Shown here piece by piece: positions 1 to 8,624 of a stretch of 64,000 bases of DNA (its first letter is position 1; each line of letters starts with the position of its first letter). The notes beneath the pieces are model-generated. The model worked only from the letters and a program-made list of their open reading frames with translations. It was not told the origin of the DNA and searched no databases. This stretch comes from Myxococcus eversor (lineage in GTDB: Bacteria > Myxococcota > Myxococcia > Myxococcales > Myxococcaceae): positions 1 through 64,000 of the forward strand of contig NZ_JAAIXY010000001.1 of NCBI RefSeq assembly GCF_010894455.1, in the 5' to 3' direction. The position numbers and the translations under genes were made by a program.

Positions 1-36
1 GCTCGACACCGACGCCGCCGCTCTGTAGGCCGCTCC

Positions 37-76
37 CATCACCGAGCGCGCTCGCTGACGCTCGCGCTCGGTGATG
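37..76. repeat. 14-bp perfect inverted repeat (hairpin)
   Basis: Arms CATCACCGAGCGCG (37-50) and CGCGCTCGGTGATG (63-76) are exact reverse complements around a 12-base loop. A stop codon TAG at 26-28, ending a short open frame that enters from the left edge, lies 8 bases before it. A Rho-independent terminator without a U-tract for a gene outside the window is the simplest reading. A mobile palindromic repeat is the alternative. Confidence 0.55.
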
Positions 77-357
77 CCCATCAACCAGGCGGAGCGCTCG
101 TCCATCAACCAGCCTGCCTCGCAACACTTGCGAAAGCGCACAACGAAGTCGAAGCCCACCTTCCATTCTCGCCAGCACATGCCGTCCCACCCGTCGGTGC
201 TGGCCTGCTCACTCGCCCATTCTTCCGGGAGGCGGAGCGGCGCCGGGACGGGGCACGGCGAACAGTTACGTTCGCTCGCCGACCGTCGCGCGACCACGCC
301 GCGCATCACGCGAACACCACTTGCCGCCGCGCCAGACTCGGCGATACTTCTCCGACC

Positions 358-1728
358 ATGCTCCAACGGCCCTGGCCCCTTGAGCTCGTCGCGCGACAGC
401 TGATCCGTGATGACGTCGCCGTCGAGTCGCGTCTGTCCGTGGTGGGGCTCGTTCGACTCGACGAAGTCCTGGCAGGCCGCATGGCTCGCGGTATCAAGAG
501 GGAAGTCGCCGAGTCCTGGATCGACCTCCATCGCGCCTGGATCAACGAGCGTTTCGGGTCCGAGGACCTGGTGCCCGCCTTCACCCGGTGTTCTCGGCTA
601 CGGGCCATCTCCGAGCTGCGCATCGACTGCAACTGGCTCGGTGTCACGGGGGTCGCCGAGGTGCTTGCGTCACCGCTCCTGCATCACCTGGACGAACTCG
701 AGCTGGCCGTCGGGCTCCACACGGTCGAGGCATACGAGCCGCTGGCTCGGCGCAAGATGACCCACTTGCGCCGCTTCGGCCTCGCGATGCCCGACGCCCA
801 GGATGGTGACATCCCCGTGGGTGATGATCTGGCCGACCTTCTCGCTGCCGCCGGTCTCGAGCGTCTGGAGAGCCTCGCGCTCCCACGTGTCGGCATCGGC
901 CCGGCGGGGCTGAGTCGTCTGTTCGACCTGCCCGCGTTGGCCTGCTTGGACCTCGCACGTTCCGAGATTGGCGAAGAGGGTTGCCACGCCCTGGCCCGGG
1001 CCTCGAGCCTGTCTCGCCTTCGTGGGCTCGATCTCGAGGGCTGTCTCGGATTCGACGATGCCGGCGACTCGGCCTTGCCTGGCCCCGGCTTCTCGGCGCT
1101 CATCACGTCGCCGCGCCTGGCCGTCGCTCATCTCGGTCTGGGCGACGTCCCGGGAGCCGTCGCGATCATCGCCGCCTCGGCACGCATGACGACCGTCGAG
1201 CACCTCGTTCTCTCGGAGGTCGAGGATGACGAGCTCGCGGCCCTCATCGCGTCTCCCTACCTGACCGCTCTCCGCCACCTGCGCCTACGGCGCTGCAATC
1301 TTTCGAGCACGACCCTCACCGGGTTTGGACGGTCTCAGCTCCTTGCCGCACTCGAGTCTCTGACCCTGAGCAACGACCTCACGGCGTCGCAGCAAGGCCT
1401 CGTCGCTCGGCGCCTGCCGCGCCTGCGCGAGCTCCGTCTGGAGGTCAACCACACGACCGCGGACAGCCTCGGCCGCGCCGACTTGCCCAACCTCACCGAG
1501 CTACACCTCGACTTCGACGCAACGGCCATGAGTCAGGATGAGGAGGTCGAGGAAGCCGATCTGGATGCTGTCATCGCTGCGCTCGTGAGCGCGAAGGGCA
1601 TGCCGCGTCTGACAGGAGTCGTCACGTCACCTGTTTCGCCCGAACACATGGCCAAACTCGTCGGCCGCTTTGGTACGGGATTCCGGACCCAGGACTACTC
1701 GCTGACTGGCTCGGTCCGGGAGCGTTGA
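358..1728 (+). CDS. Leucine-rich-repeat protein
   Basis: The 456-residue protein has no recognisable signal peptide or membrane segment. After about 75 N-terminal residues of mixed helix (WPLELVARQL, then a WIDLHRAWINERF segment) it becomes a run of irregular LRR units with the pattern LxxLxLxxCxL, for example SLSRLRGLDLEGC and LRHLRLRRCNL. The repeats resemble the ribonuclease-inhibitor-like LRR proteins that are common in large myxobacterial genomes. LRRs normally mediate protein binding; the partner cannot be guessed here. It is probably monocistronic. The ATG at 358 is the first in frame and lacks a strong ribosome-binding site, so the exact start is uncertain. Confidence 0.8.
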   Translation: MLQRPWPLELVARQLIRDDVAVESRLSVVGLVRLDEVLAGRMARGIKREVAESWIDLHRAWINERFGSEDLVPAFTRCSRLRAISELRIDCNWLGVTGVAEVLASPLLHHLDELELAVGLHTVEAYEPLARRKMTHLRRFGLAMPDAQDGDIPVGDDLADLLAAAGLERLESLALPRVGIGPAGLSRLFDLPALACLDLARSEIGEEGCHALARASSLSRLRGLDLEGCLGFDDAGDSALPGPGFSALITSPRLAVAHLGLGDVPGAVAIIAASARMTTVEHLVLSEVEDDELAALIASPYLTALRHLRLRRCNLSSTTLTGFGRSQLLAALESLTLSNDLTASQQGLVARRLPRLRELRLEVNHTTADSLGRADLPNLTELHLDFDATAMSQDEEVEEADLDAVIAALVSAKGMPRLTGVVTSPVSPEHMAKLVGRFGTGFRTQDYSLTGSVRER

Positions 1729-2107
1729 ATCGCGACCCGGAGCCGATTCGTCAGGCGTCAGGGGCCGCCGGCTCCCTCCGCGGCGAACCGTCGCTCCGCA
1801 CTCGCTTCCGCGCACCGCGGCGGGCTCGAGTCGTCCGCCACGCAGCGTCGCGCCGTGACTGAGCTTGCCCGGGTTTCGCGGACATCCCGGACTTCGTCCA
1901 TCACATCTCGGGTGCCCACGGAACTGGGCTGCTCCCATGTCCGGGGGCGGAGGCAGCTCCTCCCAGGTGCCGGTCGCAGGGGACGGGTGCACGAACTCGA
2001 GGGGTATCCGCTCGCCGTGCAGACGTCGGAGGTGTTGGACGGCTTGGTGCCGGCTGGTGGGGGCTTTGGTTCAGAGGCGAGCACCGGGCCAACCAACGCG
2101 GGCCCGC
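1729..2107. other. Intergenic stretch, no gene supported
   Basis: Open frames exist on both strands but read as arginine/proline/serine-rich low-information peptides typical of off-frame high-GC DNA. No start with a ribosome-binding site, no conserved motif and no clear hairpin were seen. Confidence 0.5.
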
Positions 2108-2428
2108 TCAGGGAGAATCCGACGCGTGGGTGAGGGCCTTGCCGTTCTTGGGCGCGGTGAACCGCGCCTCCTCCCGCGTGAAGCGGGACTTCCTGATGGA
2201 TGAGAAGTCGCCCTTCGTCCGGGAGAAGTCGGGGTCCATGACCACCCCGCCTCCCTTCACGAAGACGAGCAGGCACTCCATTTCAGGGACGTCCCTGGCG
2301 CCGGACCCATCAATGGCGAGCCACTTCCGGACCTCTTCCGCGCCCACGTAGGGCGTGAAGAGGTGGAAGGTGTCCCAGTCGAAGTCCGTCACCTCCGTCA
2401 GGAGGAAGTCGCCGGAGGCGGGGACGAT
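2108..2428 (-). pseudogene. 5'-truncated hypothetical (lipoprotein-like) gene
   Basis: The frame reads VPASGDFLLTEVTDFDWDTF and then HLFTPYVGAEEVRKWL, followed by LLVFVKGGGVV and a C-terminal FTREEARFTAPKNG segment. This resembles small exported proteins that normally carry an N-terminal signal or lipoprotein leader before the DWDTFHLFTPY motif. Here the frame is closed by a stop immediately upstream (2429-2431), exactly where the opposite-strand M91 sequence begins, and no leader is present. A GTG at 2392 could start a 94-residue product, but that would begin inside the conserved core. I read it as a remnant cut by a rearrangement; a short functional protein is the less likely alternative. 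Confidence 0.55.
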
Positions 2429-2435
2429 TCAGGGC

Positions 2436-2873
2436 ATGGCCCAGGCCATGGGCAGCGCGAAGGCCAACATCGACATCATCACCGGAACGGAGCTCCCGAG
2501 GCTCCCGGACTCCGGCAGCGGCTCCATCATCGCCATCGACCCGAGAATCTCGGACGCGTCATTCGTCGCGTTCGACGGCCTGAAGAATCCCCTGGCCACG
2601 CCGCTGTTCCTGACCATCGCCCACGAGCTCATCCACGCCCTGCACAACGCCCATGGCACGTCCCGCGGCCAGTTCCCCCTGTGTGACTACAACAACCGGG
2701 AGGAGTACGAGACCATCCGCGGGACGGACCTCTCGGAGAACACCCTGCGCGCCGAGCACCGCCTGGGCGTCCGCTTCGGACACTCGGGCGAATTCGCCCA
2801 GGACCTGCTGCGCTACCTGCGGCTGCACCCGCAGGAGGTCATCGATGAGCGGCGCGCGCTGAAGTATGGCTGA
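2436..2873 (+). pseudogene. M91-family zinc metallopeptidase, 5'-truncated
   Basis: From the ATG at 2436 the frame gives 145 residues containing TIAHELIHALHN (an HExxH zinc site), a downstream acidic NREEYETIRGTD and LRAEHRLGVRFGHSG. These features fit the M91 effector-type peptidases (NleD-like, PF14891). Residues upstream of MAQAMGSAKANIDI are antisense to the neighbouring remnant and are not peptidase-like. The ATG has no well-placed ribosome-binding site. M91 domains usually sit at the C-terminus of longer effector or Rhs-type proteins, so the delivery part is probably missing. The zinc site itself is intact, so a residual product cannot be excluded. Confidence 0.6.
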
Positions 2874-3011
2874 GGTGAATCGGCGACGACCCGAGGACTC
2901 CGTGGCGCGGCCCGCCGCCGCGTTGGCGCGCAGGAGGCGTCCTGGGTCCGTGCTCCTCCCTGGCATCGTGGAGGTAGGGTAGCGTGGTCTCCTTCACCTG
3001 GGAGACCGCGC

Positions 3012-3758
3012 ATGGACGACACGAACGAGGTGGACGAGTCGCTCGGCCTCGCCGCGTACTCCACCTTCGCGGAGCGCTACTCAACGTTCGCGCTGACCAA
3101 GCCACACAACGCGCTCTACGAACGGCCGGCGACGATGGCGCTGCTGGGTGAGGTCACCGGACTGCGCGTGCTCGACGCCGGCTGTGGACCGGGCTTCTGT
3201 AGCGAGAAGCTCGCGCGCGGTGGCGCGACCGTCCACGCCTTCGACGTGACGCCGGAGATGGTCCCGCTCGCCCTCGCGCGTTGCACGGGCCTCCCGGTGG
3301 AAGTCCGGACCGGAGACCTGTCGGCGCCGCTCGACTGGCTGCCCTCGGAGTCCTTTGACCGCATCATCTGCTCGCTCGCGCTCGACTACGTGCGCCACCT
3401 GGCCCCGGTGTTCGGCGAGTTCCGCCGCGTCGCGCGGCCCGGCGCGCTGCTCGTGTTCTCCATGGGACACCCGATGCGCGACTGGAACGACGTGCGCTGT
3501 CGCGGCGACGGCACCTACTTCGACACCACGCGCTTCGGGATGTACTGGTCAGGCTTCGGCGAGCCGAAGCCCTACGTACAGGGCTATCGTCGCCCGCTCG
3601 CCGACATCCTCAACGCGCTGTCCGAGACTGGCTGGATGCTCGAGCGGGTCGTCGAACCCAAGCCTCTCGACGACATGAAGGGGGTGGACCCAAGGCTGTT
3701 CGAGGAGCTGTCACAGGCCCCCGGGTTCATCTGCATCCGTGCCCGCTGCGGGGCCTGA
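3012..3758 (+). CDS. Class I SAM-dependent methyltransferase
   Basis: The 248-residue cytoplasmic protein has SAM-binding motif I LDAGCGPGFCSEKLA (about residues 54-68), an acidic motif II end HAFDVTPEM, and the motif-IV-like segment FDRIICSLALDYV. That order fits the Methyltransf_11/25 Rossmann fold. The ATG at 3012 follows GGAG with 8-base spacing. The C-terminal half (GTYFDTTRFGMYWSGFGEPKPYVQGYRRPLADILNAL) resembles small-molecule methyltransferases of the UbiE/ToxA type, but the substrate cannot be read from sequence. There is no operon partner on this strand. Confidence 0.9.
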   Translation: MDDTNEVDESLGLAAYSTFAERYSTFALTKPHNALYERPATMALLGEVTGLRVLDAGCGPGFCSEKLARGGATVHAFDVTPEMVPLALARCTGLPVEVRTGDLSAPLDWLPSESFDRIICSLALDYVRHLAPVFGEFRRVARPGALLVFSMGHPMRDWNDVRCRGDGTYFDTTRFGMYWSGFGEPKPYVQGYRRPLADILNALSETGWMLERVVEPKPLDDMKGVDPRLFEELSQAPGFICIRARCGA

Positions 3759-4229
3759 GCCCCGGACCCGCGACACGCGAGACCGCCACCCTCACCACGG
3801 AGCGGGCTCGCGCGAGAGCGCCGACATGGTCCTGGGCCGGGCAGACGTGTGCCTGCTGGAGATAAAGGCAGGGTCTCGCGCCGCCTTTGTTCTGGCATTG
3901 GGTGAGGGCTGTTATCCCCCTGTGTCAGGGAAGATGTCGCCTCGGCTGACGTGCCGAGCTGACCACCCGAAGGGGGCGAGTGCTGATGTAGGGGAAGGGG
4001 GAGGGAGGGGTGTCGAAGCTCAAACCGTCACAGCCAGCCAAGACAGCCAGGCTCCTGCCGCGCCCCGTCTGGATAGGAGGCAGGGCAGGGGCGCGCCCGC
4101 CTTCTACCCCAATGGCGCTCCTGTCCAAGGGGTCGGCGGACAACCCGCTCTGGTGTCTGGACCCATGAGCCCATCGTGAGCCATTGTCACGAGGCATCTG
4201 TCTTGATGCTCGCCGGTGGGGCGTCCTCC
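3759..4229. other. Intergenic stretch between convergent genes, no gene supported
   Basis: About 470 bases between the methyltransferase and the convergent low-GC gene. Several open frames cross it, but none has protein-like composition or a credible start. Base composition falls toward the right end, matching the next gene. Confidence 0.45.
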
Positions 4230-6128
4230 TCAAGGCAGATAGTCCGCGATGAGGCCGAGGATGGGCTGGAGCATCGGTTGGGGACCCTCGCCGGGTCCCT
4301 TCGCGACCTGGCCAATGGCCTCGATGCGCTTCGCCCTGATTGGGCTGTCTTCAGCTGAGGCCGCACCTTGGTTGGCTATGACCCCTCCGTGTTGATTGAA
4401 CAGTTTGATGTTCGCGGCGCGGATTTCTTCACGCAGCCTGTGGAGAAGTGGCCTCATCGCGTCCGAGTCGTTGGCGTCCTCCAGGGCGAAGAGGGTTCTG
4501 AGTTTGCTGTCCAACTCAGTCAGGAGGTTGTCGTTGTGGGCCTTCCTGAGCCAGAGGCGTTGGACGAAGCCCTGGAGATGTCGTGAAATCGAGTGTTCTT
4601 CGGCCAGTTCCTCCGTGAACTTCACGTAGTCTTTGATGAACTTCGGGTTGTTGCAGTCCTGGATGATTTTCTTCAGGAGCTCCATCTTTCGTTGGACGGG
4701 CGAGGCAACTGCTGGCGCGGCGCCCACGGCCACAGTCGCGGCACTGGATTTGGCGGCGGCGCCTGAGTAGTCCCGGCAGTTTTGCAGGAAAGCGTTGACG
4801 GCCGGGTATTTGGTGGCGCAAGCCGACAGGAGCGCATCGAACAGCGGCTGCTTATGCACGATACCATTACCGGGATGCCAGAGTTGGTAGGCCATGGGGA
4901 TGCCAGCGGAGATGGCTTCGCTGAAGGACTGGTCTCCCTCGGTGATGGTGAAGGACCGGTCTGCTGCCCGCCAGAGTTGAAGCATGTCGTCGTATGGAAC
5001 CGTGCATCCTTGGTTCATGTTGATGACATGAATCACCCTCTTTCCCAGCAGGAATGTCGCATGTTGGCAGGTCTTGAGTTTGGTGATGTCGTGGTTTTTC
5101 CTGAGGTCGGGGATCAACGTGTTGTGGTCGTTGGTCCTGAGGTATTTCTCGAGGTGGTCCTGAAGATGGTTGACTGGGAGTATCACGGCTGAAGTGATTG
5201 AGTCGTCGTGGAAGACCCGGTCCAGGAGGAGGTTGAAGTGGGTGTTGTTGTGCTTGCCGGCGCCGTAGCCAAAGAAGAGTCTGGGCGGTTTGTGCGACTT
5301 GGAGCACTCTTCCAGGAGTTTCTTCAGGTCAGGCTGTGTCAGGGCCAGGTCGGACAGGGGCAGGGGCGTGCGCAGTCTCGCGTTGATCATGATCCCCATT
5401 TCATGAGCAGCCAGCCCCGAGCATCGCAATTTCGGATTGAGTATCGCGGGTTTGGCCATCGAGTACTCGATGATTGTTCCATCATGCTCTGAGTCGTTTT
5501 GCATGGCGGTTGCTATATCGACCTTGAGGGCACTGACGTTGAAGGAGGGCTTGAGCTTTGTGAAGCACGCTGACATGACGTCAAAGTCTTTATGCCCACA
5601 GTGAGGAGTGGCTCTCCAGCTTTCCTCTTCGTCCACGAGAATGGTGCTCGTCTGGAGGCAGTTGATCAGATCTCCAAGGCCCCCCGCGTCGCGTGTGTGC
5701 ACGGCAATGTCCAGGTACTTGAGTCTCAGCGTGCTGGCGTAGAATCTGTCGATTTCGAGTTGAGTTCGCGCTGAATCAATCGGGTTGGATAGGACGTGTT
5801 GGGGAGGTGCGTTTGCCCCGGCCCCCGCCGCGGCCATGCCCGCCGCGGCAGCCGCGGTCGGTGCCGCTGCCGCGGCGGGAGGGGGTGCCTTGTTTGCTTT
5901 GAGTTTTGGGGGACGTTTTTGCAACTCCAGGACCACGAACTTCACGATTGCGCTGGCGGGGTAGCCAGGTTGTATGCGTTTGAGCGCCGCGCCGATTGCC
6001 TCGACTGAGGTCGACTTCTTGTCCGTGGGGAGTTGCTTGAGGACCAGCGTCACGCAGTCCTTGCATGGGTCCTGGCTTCCGTTGTTGGGGATGGTCGCCA
6101 GGGGCCTCTTGCATATCGTGCAGTTCAT
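4230..6128 (-). CDS. Zinc-ribbon protein with GT-B glycosyltransferase-like region (hypothetical)
   Basis: 632 residues. Two CxxC pairs (C3/C6 and C22/C25) form a probable N-terminal zinc ribbon. An Ala/Pro low-complexity linker follows (about 79-109), then a large globular part. That part has a glycine-rich GGLGD (149-153) and, near residues 377-412, PYDDMLQLWRAAD followed by TEGDQSFSEAISAGIPMAY. This order resembles GT-B sugar transferases such as the EarP type, where a [R/E]GxxS...G.P block binds the nucleotide sugar. The match is by eye and remote. The C-terminal 180 residues are predicted helical. Codon use is visibly more AT-rich than in the neighbours, suggesting transfer. It could be an effector-like protein; no function is proven. 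Confidence 0.75.
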   Translation of the reverse strand: MNCTICKRPLATIPNNGSQDPCKDCVTLVLKQLPTDKKSTSVEAIGAALKRIQPGYPASAIVKFVVLELQKRPPKLKANKAPPPAAAAAPTAAAAAGMAAAGAGANAPPQHVLSNPIDSARTQLEIDRFYASTLRLKYLDIAVHTRDAGGLGDLINCLQTSTILVDEEESWRATPHCGHKDFDVMSACFTKLKPSFNVSALKVDIATAMQNDSEHDGTIIEYSMAKPAILNPKLRCSGLAAHEMGIMINARLRTPLPLSDLALTQPDLKKLLEECSKSHKPPRLFFGYGAGKHNNTHFNLLLDRVFHDDSITSAVILPVNHLQDHLEKYLRTNDHNTLIPDLRKNHDITKLKTCQHATFLLGKRVIHVINMNQGCTVPYDDMLQLWRAADRSFTITEGDQSFSEAISAGIPMAYQLWHPGNGIVHKQPLFDALLSACATKYPAVNAFLQNCRDYSGAAAKSSAATVAVGAAPAVASPVQRKMELLKKIIQDCNNPKFIKDYVKFTEELAEEHSISRHLQGFVQRLWLRKAHNDNLLTELDSKLRTLFALEDANDSDAMRPLLHRLREEIRAANIKLFNQHGGVIANQGAASAEDSPIRAKRIEAIGQVAKGPGEGPQPMLQPILGLIADYLP

Positions 6129-6577
6129 GTGATGCCTCCGAGTCGATGGCTCAAGTCGCTACTGCGTCAGGGTGTTCACCGCGTCGTTGTCAGAGGGGGG
6201 CGCCGTGCAGGTCGTCGCTGTCCGGCGTGGGGGCAGGGGGGCCCATATCCATGCTCGGTCCGGTGCGCTGCTGAGTCAGGCGGTGCTCTCGTTGGTGCAG
6301 GGACCGTGCCGGACGTCCTGTCGACAGGGTGGTGCCCTGAGGCGTCCGAGAGCCCGCCGGTCTCTCTCCTTCAGGATGAGGGGAGTCCTCTTCGGGCGCT
6401 GGGGGCGTCCGTCTCAGACGCATGTGCGTCCGGTGCGGACGCGGTTGGGAGTGGTTGACCGGGATGTGGGATGCGTCGAACCTTGGGCCATGCATCAGTC
6501 TGGTGACCATTGCTTCAGCTCGTTTGACCTGAGACCCGCGTGATGCCAGTCAAGCCTCTGTTGAGCGAGCCCCTGCC
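6129..6577. other. Intergenic region between divergent genes, no gene supported
   Basis: About 450 bases upstream of both the low-GC zinc-ribbon gene and the oxidoreductase. The composition is mixed. Short open frames are Pro/Arg/His-rich and unconvincing. Promoters for both genes should lie here, but I cannot place them confidently. Confidence 0.4.
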
Positions 6578-7672
6578 ATGAGCGAGCCCGCCCCCCTCCG
6601 CGTCGCCCTGTTGGGCTACGGCTTCGCGGGCAAGTCCTTCCACGCTCCGCTGCTGCGCACCGTGGAGGGACTGTCATTGCGCGTGGTGGCGTCCAGCAGG
6701 CCCGAGGACGTCCATGCGGACCTGCCGGAGGTGACAGTGATTCCGTCCGCGCGCGATGCGGCCACGCACCCGGACGTGGACCTCGTCGTGGTGGCGACGC
6801 CGAACGAGACGCACGTCCCGCTCGCGCGAGCCGCGCTCCGCGCTGGCAAGCACGTCGTCGTCGACAAGCCGTTCACCCTCACCCTGGCCGAAGCACGCGC
6901 ACTGGCCGCGCTTGCCCAGGAGCAGGGCAGGGTGCTCTCGGTCTTCCACAACCGGCGCTGGGACAGTGACTTCCTCGCGCTGAAAGCCCTGCTCGCGGAG
7001 GGCACCCTGGGCCGCGTCACCTACGTCGAGTCGCGGTTCGACCGCTTCCGGCCGGAGGTCCGCCAGCGCTGGCGTGAGCAGCCTGTCCCCGGGGCGGGCA
7101 TCTGGTTCGACCTGGGTCCCCACCTCGTCGACCAGGTCCTTCAACTGTTCGGTCTGCCTGACAGCGTGGTGGGGATGCTCGCGGCCCATCGGGACGCCGC
7201 CGCCGTGGACGACTGGTGCCAGGTGACCCTCGTCTATCCCCAGCGTCATGTCCTCCTCCAGGCCTCGATGCTCATCGCGGGAGGTATGCCGCGCTTCGCG
7301 GTGCATGGCACTCGGGGCTCCTGGCTGAAGCACGGCATGGACTCGCAGGCGGACCGGCTCATCGCCGGCGAGCTTCCGGGGGCCGCGGACTGGGGCGAGG
7401 ACGCCTCGCCTGGGCGCTTCCTCGTCGGAAGCTCTGGAGAGGCCAGGACGACGGCCACGCCCAAGGGCGACTACCGCCGCTATTACGCGGGCGTTCGCGA
7501 CGCGGTGCGCGGCACGGGCCACAACCCCGTGACGCCCGTGCAGGCTATCGCCGTGGCCGCCGTGCTGGAGGCCGCGCTCCAGTCATCGCGAGAGGGCCGC
7601 GCATGCCCGCTCGACCTCACCTCGGAGGAACGAAGCGCCTTCTCCGATGTTTGTGATTTGACGGGCAGTTGA
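6578..7672 (+). CDS. Gfo/Idh/MocA-family NAD(P)-dependent oxidoreductase
   Basis: 364 residues. The N-terminal Rossmann motif LLGYGFAGKSFHAPLL (about 11-26) binds NAD(P). The active-site lysine motif appears as VVDKPFTLTLAEA, where DKP replaces the more usual EKP. The C-terminal alpha/beta domain starts with WFDLGPHLVDQVLQLFG. Length and order match the family (about 340-380 residues), and GYGxxGxxFHAPLI is typical of the YdgJ/YhhX branch. The family oxidises or reduces sugars and related polyols; the substrate is unknown. The gene stands alone, followed by a lipoprotein gene after a 74-base gap. Confidence 0.93.
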   Translation: MSEPAPLRVALLGYGFAGKSFHAPLLRTVEGLSLRVVASSRPEDVHADLPEVTVIPSARDAATHPDVDLVVVATPNETHVPLARAALRAGKHVVVDKPFTLTLAEARALAALAQEQGRVLSVFHNRRWDSDFLALKALLAEGTLGRVTYVESRFDRFRPEVRQRWREQPVPGAGIWFDLGPHLVDQVLQLFGLPDSVVGMLAAHRDAAAVDDWCQVTLVYPQRHVLLQASMLIAGGMPRFAVHGTRGSWLKHGMDSQADRLIAGELPGAADWGEDASPGRFLVGSSGEARTTATPKGDYRRYYAGVRDAVRGTGHNPVTPVQAIAVAAVLEAALQSSREGRACPLDLTSEERSAFSDVCDLTGS

Positions 7673-7746
7673 TGGGGCCTCGGCACGAACCTGTTAGGTG
7701 AGTTGCTCCTGCAATCCCGTGGGACATGCACCGAAGAGGTTCGTGA

Positions 7747-8490
7747 ATGAGGAACGCGCTCGTGGTGGCTTCGACCGTGGTGGTCTCGATGGTCGCCTGT
7801 GGTGGAACGCCTGGAGACGAGGCCCGAGAGGTCGCGGCGCAGGGCTCGTGGACGGAAGTGGAGCGAGGCGTCTGGGAGCGGCCGAGGGTGGGTGGTGGCC
7901 GTGAGCGCATCGGCTTTGGCGTCGAGGGCCTCGAGTATGTGCTGCGGAAGACGCGCGCCGAGCGGGAGTCGCTGCTCAAGCAGGCACCGCACGCCTCGGC
8001 GGCTCGGCTCGAAGTCAACGCGCGGAGCCTCCAGGACCTGGAGGCCCAGCTCCGCGAGGCTTCGGCTCCAGGCGGCTCGCTGCCGCCTCCCGTATCGCAG
8101 CCCAAGGTCTCCAGCCCACCGGGCGGCGTCGCGAGCTTCGGCCTCGACTTCTGCGGGGGCGTCTTCGAGCCCGACGTCGTCTTCAACAACGCGCCCCACA
8201 TGTTGCTGGGTGAGGTCACCGCCAAGGGCCGCTGGACGGAGCCCGCGCCCTATTCGCTCTTCATCAAGACGCTGAACACGCACGTGTACGCGGAGGCCTT
8301 GGACATGGGGCCGGGCTACTACTACGAGCGATACGACCAGGAAGGCCCGTTCTCCGGCTCGTGCTGTGCGTACAAGGAGACCTACGGCGGCATCGGTCCA
8401 ACCCAGATGGCGTACCTGTGGGGACGGGTCACCATCTCCAGTACGAATGGGTGCTCGGACCAGCGGTTCTACGAGGCCTCGAGTTACTGA
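7747..8490 (+). CDS. Hypothetical lipoprotein
   Basis: 247 residues. The N-terminus MRNALVVASTVVVSMVACGG has a positive start, a hydrophobic core and a cysteine at residue 18 in a lipobox-like context, so it is probably a lipid-anchored outer-membrane or periplasmic protein. Residues about 60-110 form a charged helix and a Pro-rich linker. The C-terminal domain (LDFCGGVFEPDVVFNNAP ... SGSCCAYKETYGG ... NGCSDQRF) contains several cysteines that could form disulfides. No family is recognised. Confidence 0.75.
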   Translation: MRNALVVASTVVVSMVACGGTPGDEAREVAAQGSWTEVERGVWERPRVGGGRERIGFGVEGLEYVLRKTRAERESLLKQAPHASAARLEVNARSLQDLEAQLREASAPGGSLPPPVSQPKVSSPPGGVASFGLDFCGGVFEPDVVFNNAPHMLLGEVTAKGRWTEPAPYSLFIKTLNTHVYAEALDMGPGYYYERYDQEGPFSGSCCAYKETYGGIGPTQMAYLWGRVTISSTNGCSDQRFYEASSY

Positions 8491-8624
8491 GCGGACGCAC
8501 CGGGCGCGCGAGCGTCCACTGGACAGGGGAGGGGTGTTGCCTGTTCGCCCCGACCCGTCCACCTCCTGCTACGGTGCGCGCCGGATTCCAACGCTCGCCC
8601 CCGCGAGCCGAGAGGCACATCTCC

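Noticed and set aside
3739-4179. Possible 146-residue gene after the methyltransferase
   Set aside because: It starts inside the methyltransferase gene, has low-information Gly/Pro/Arg sequence and no ribosome-binding site.
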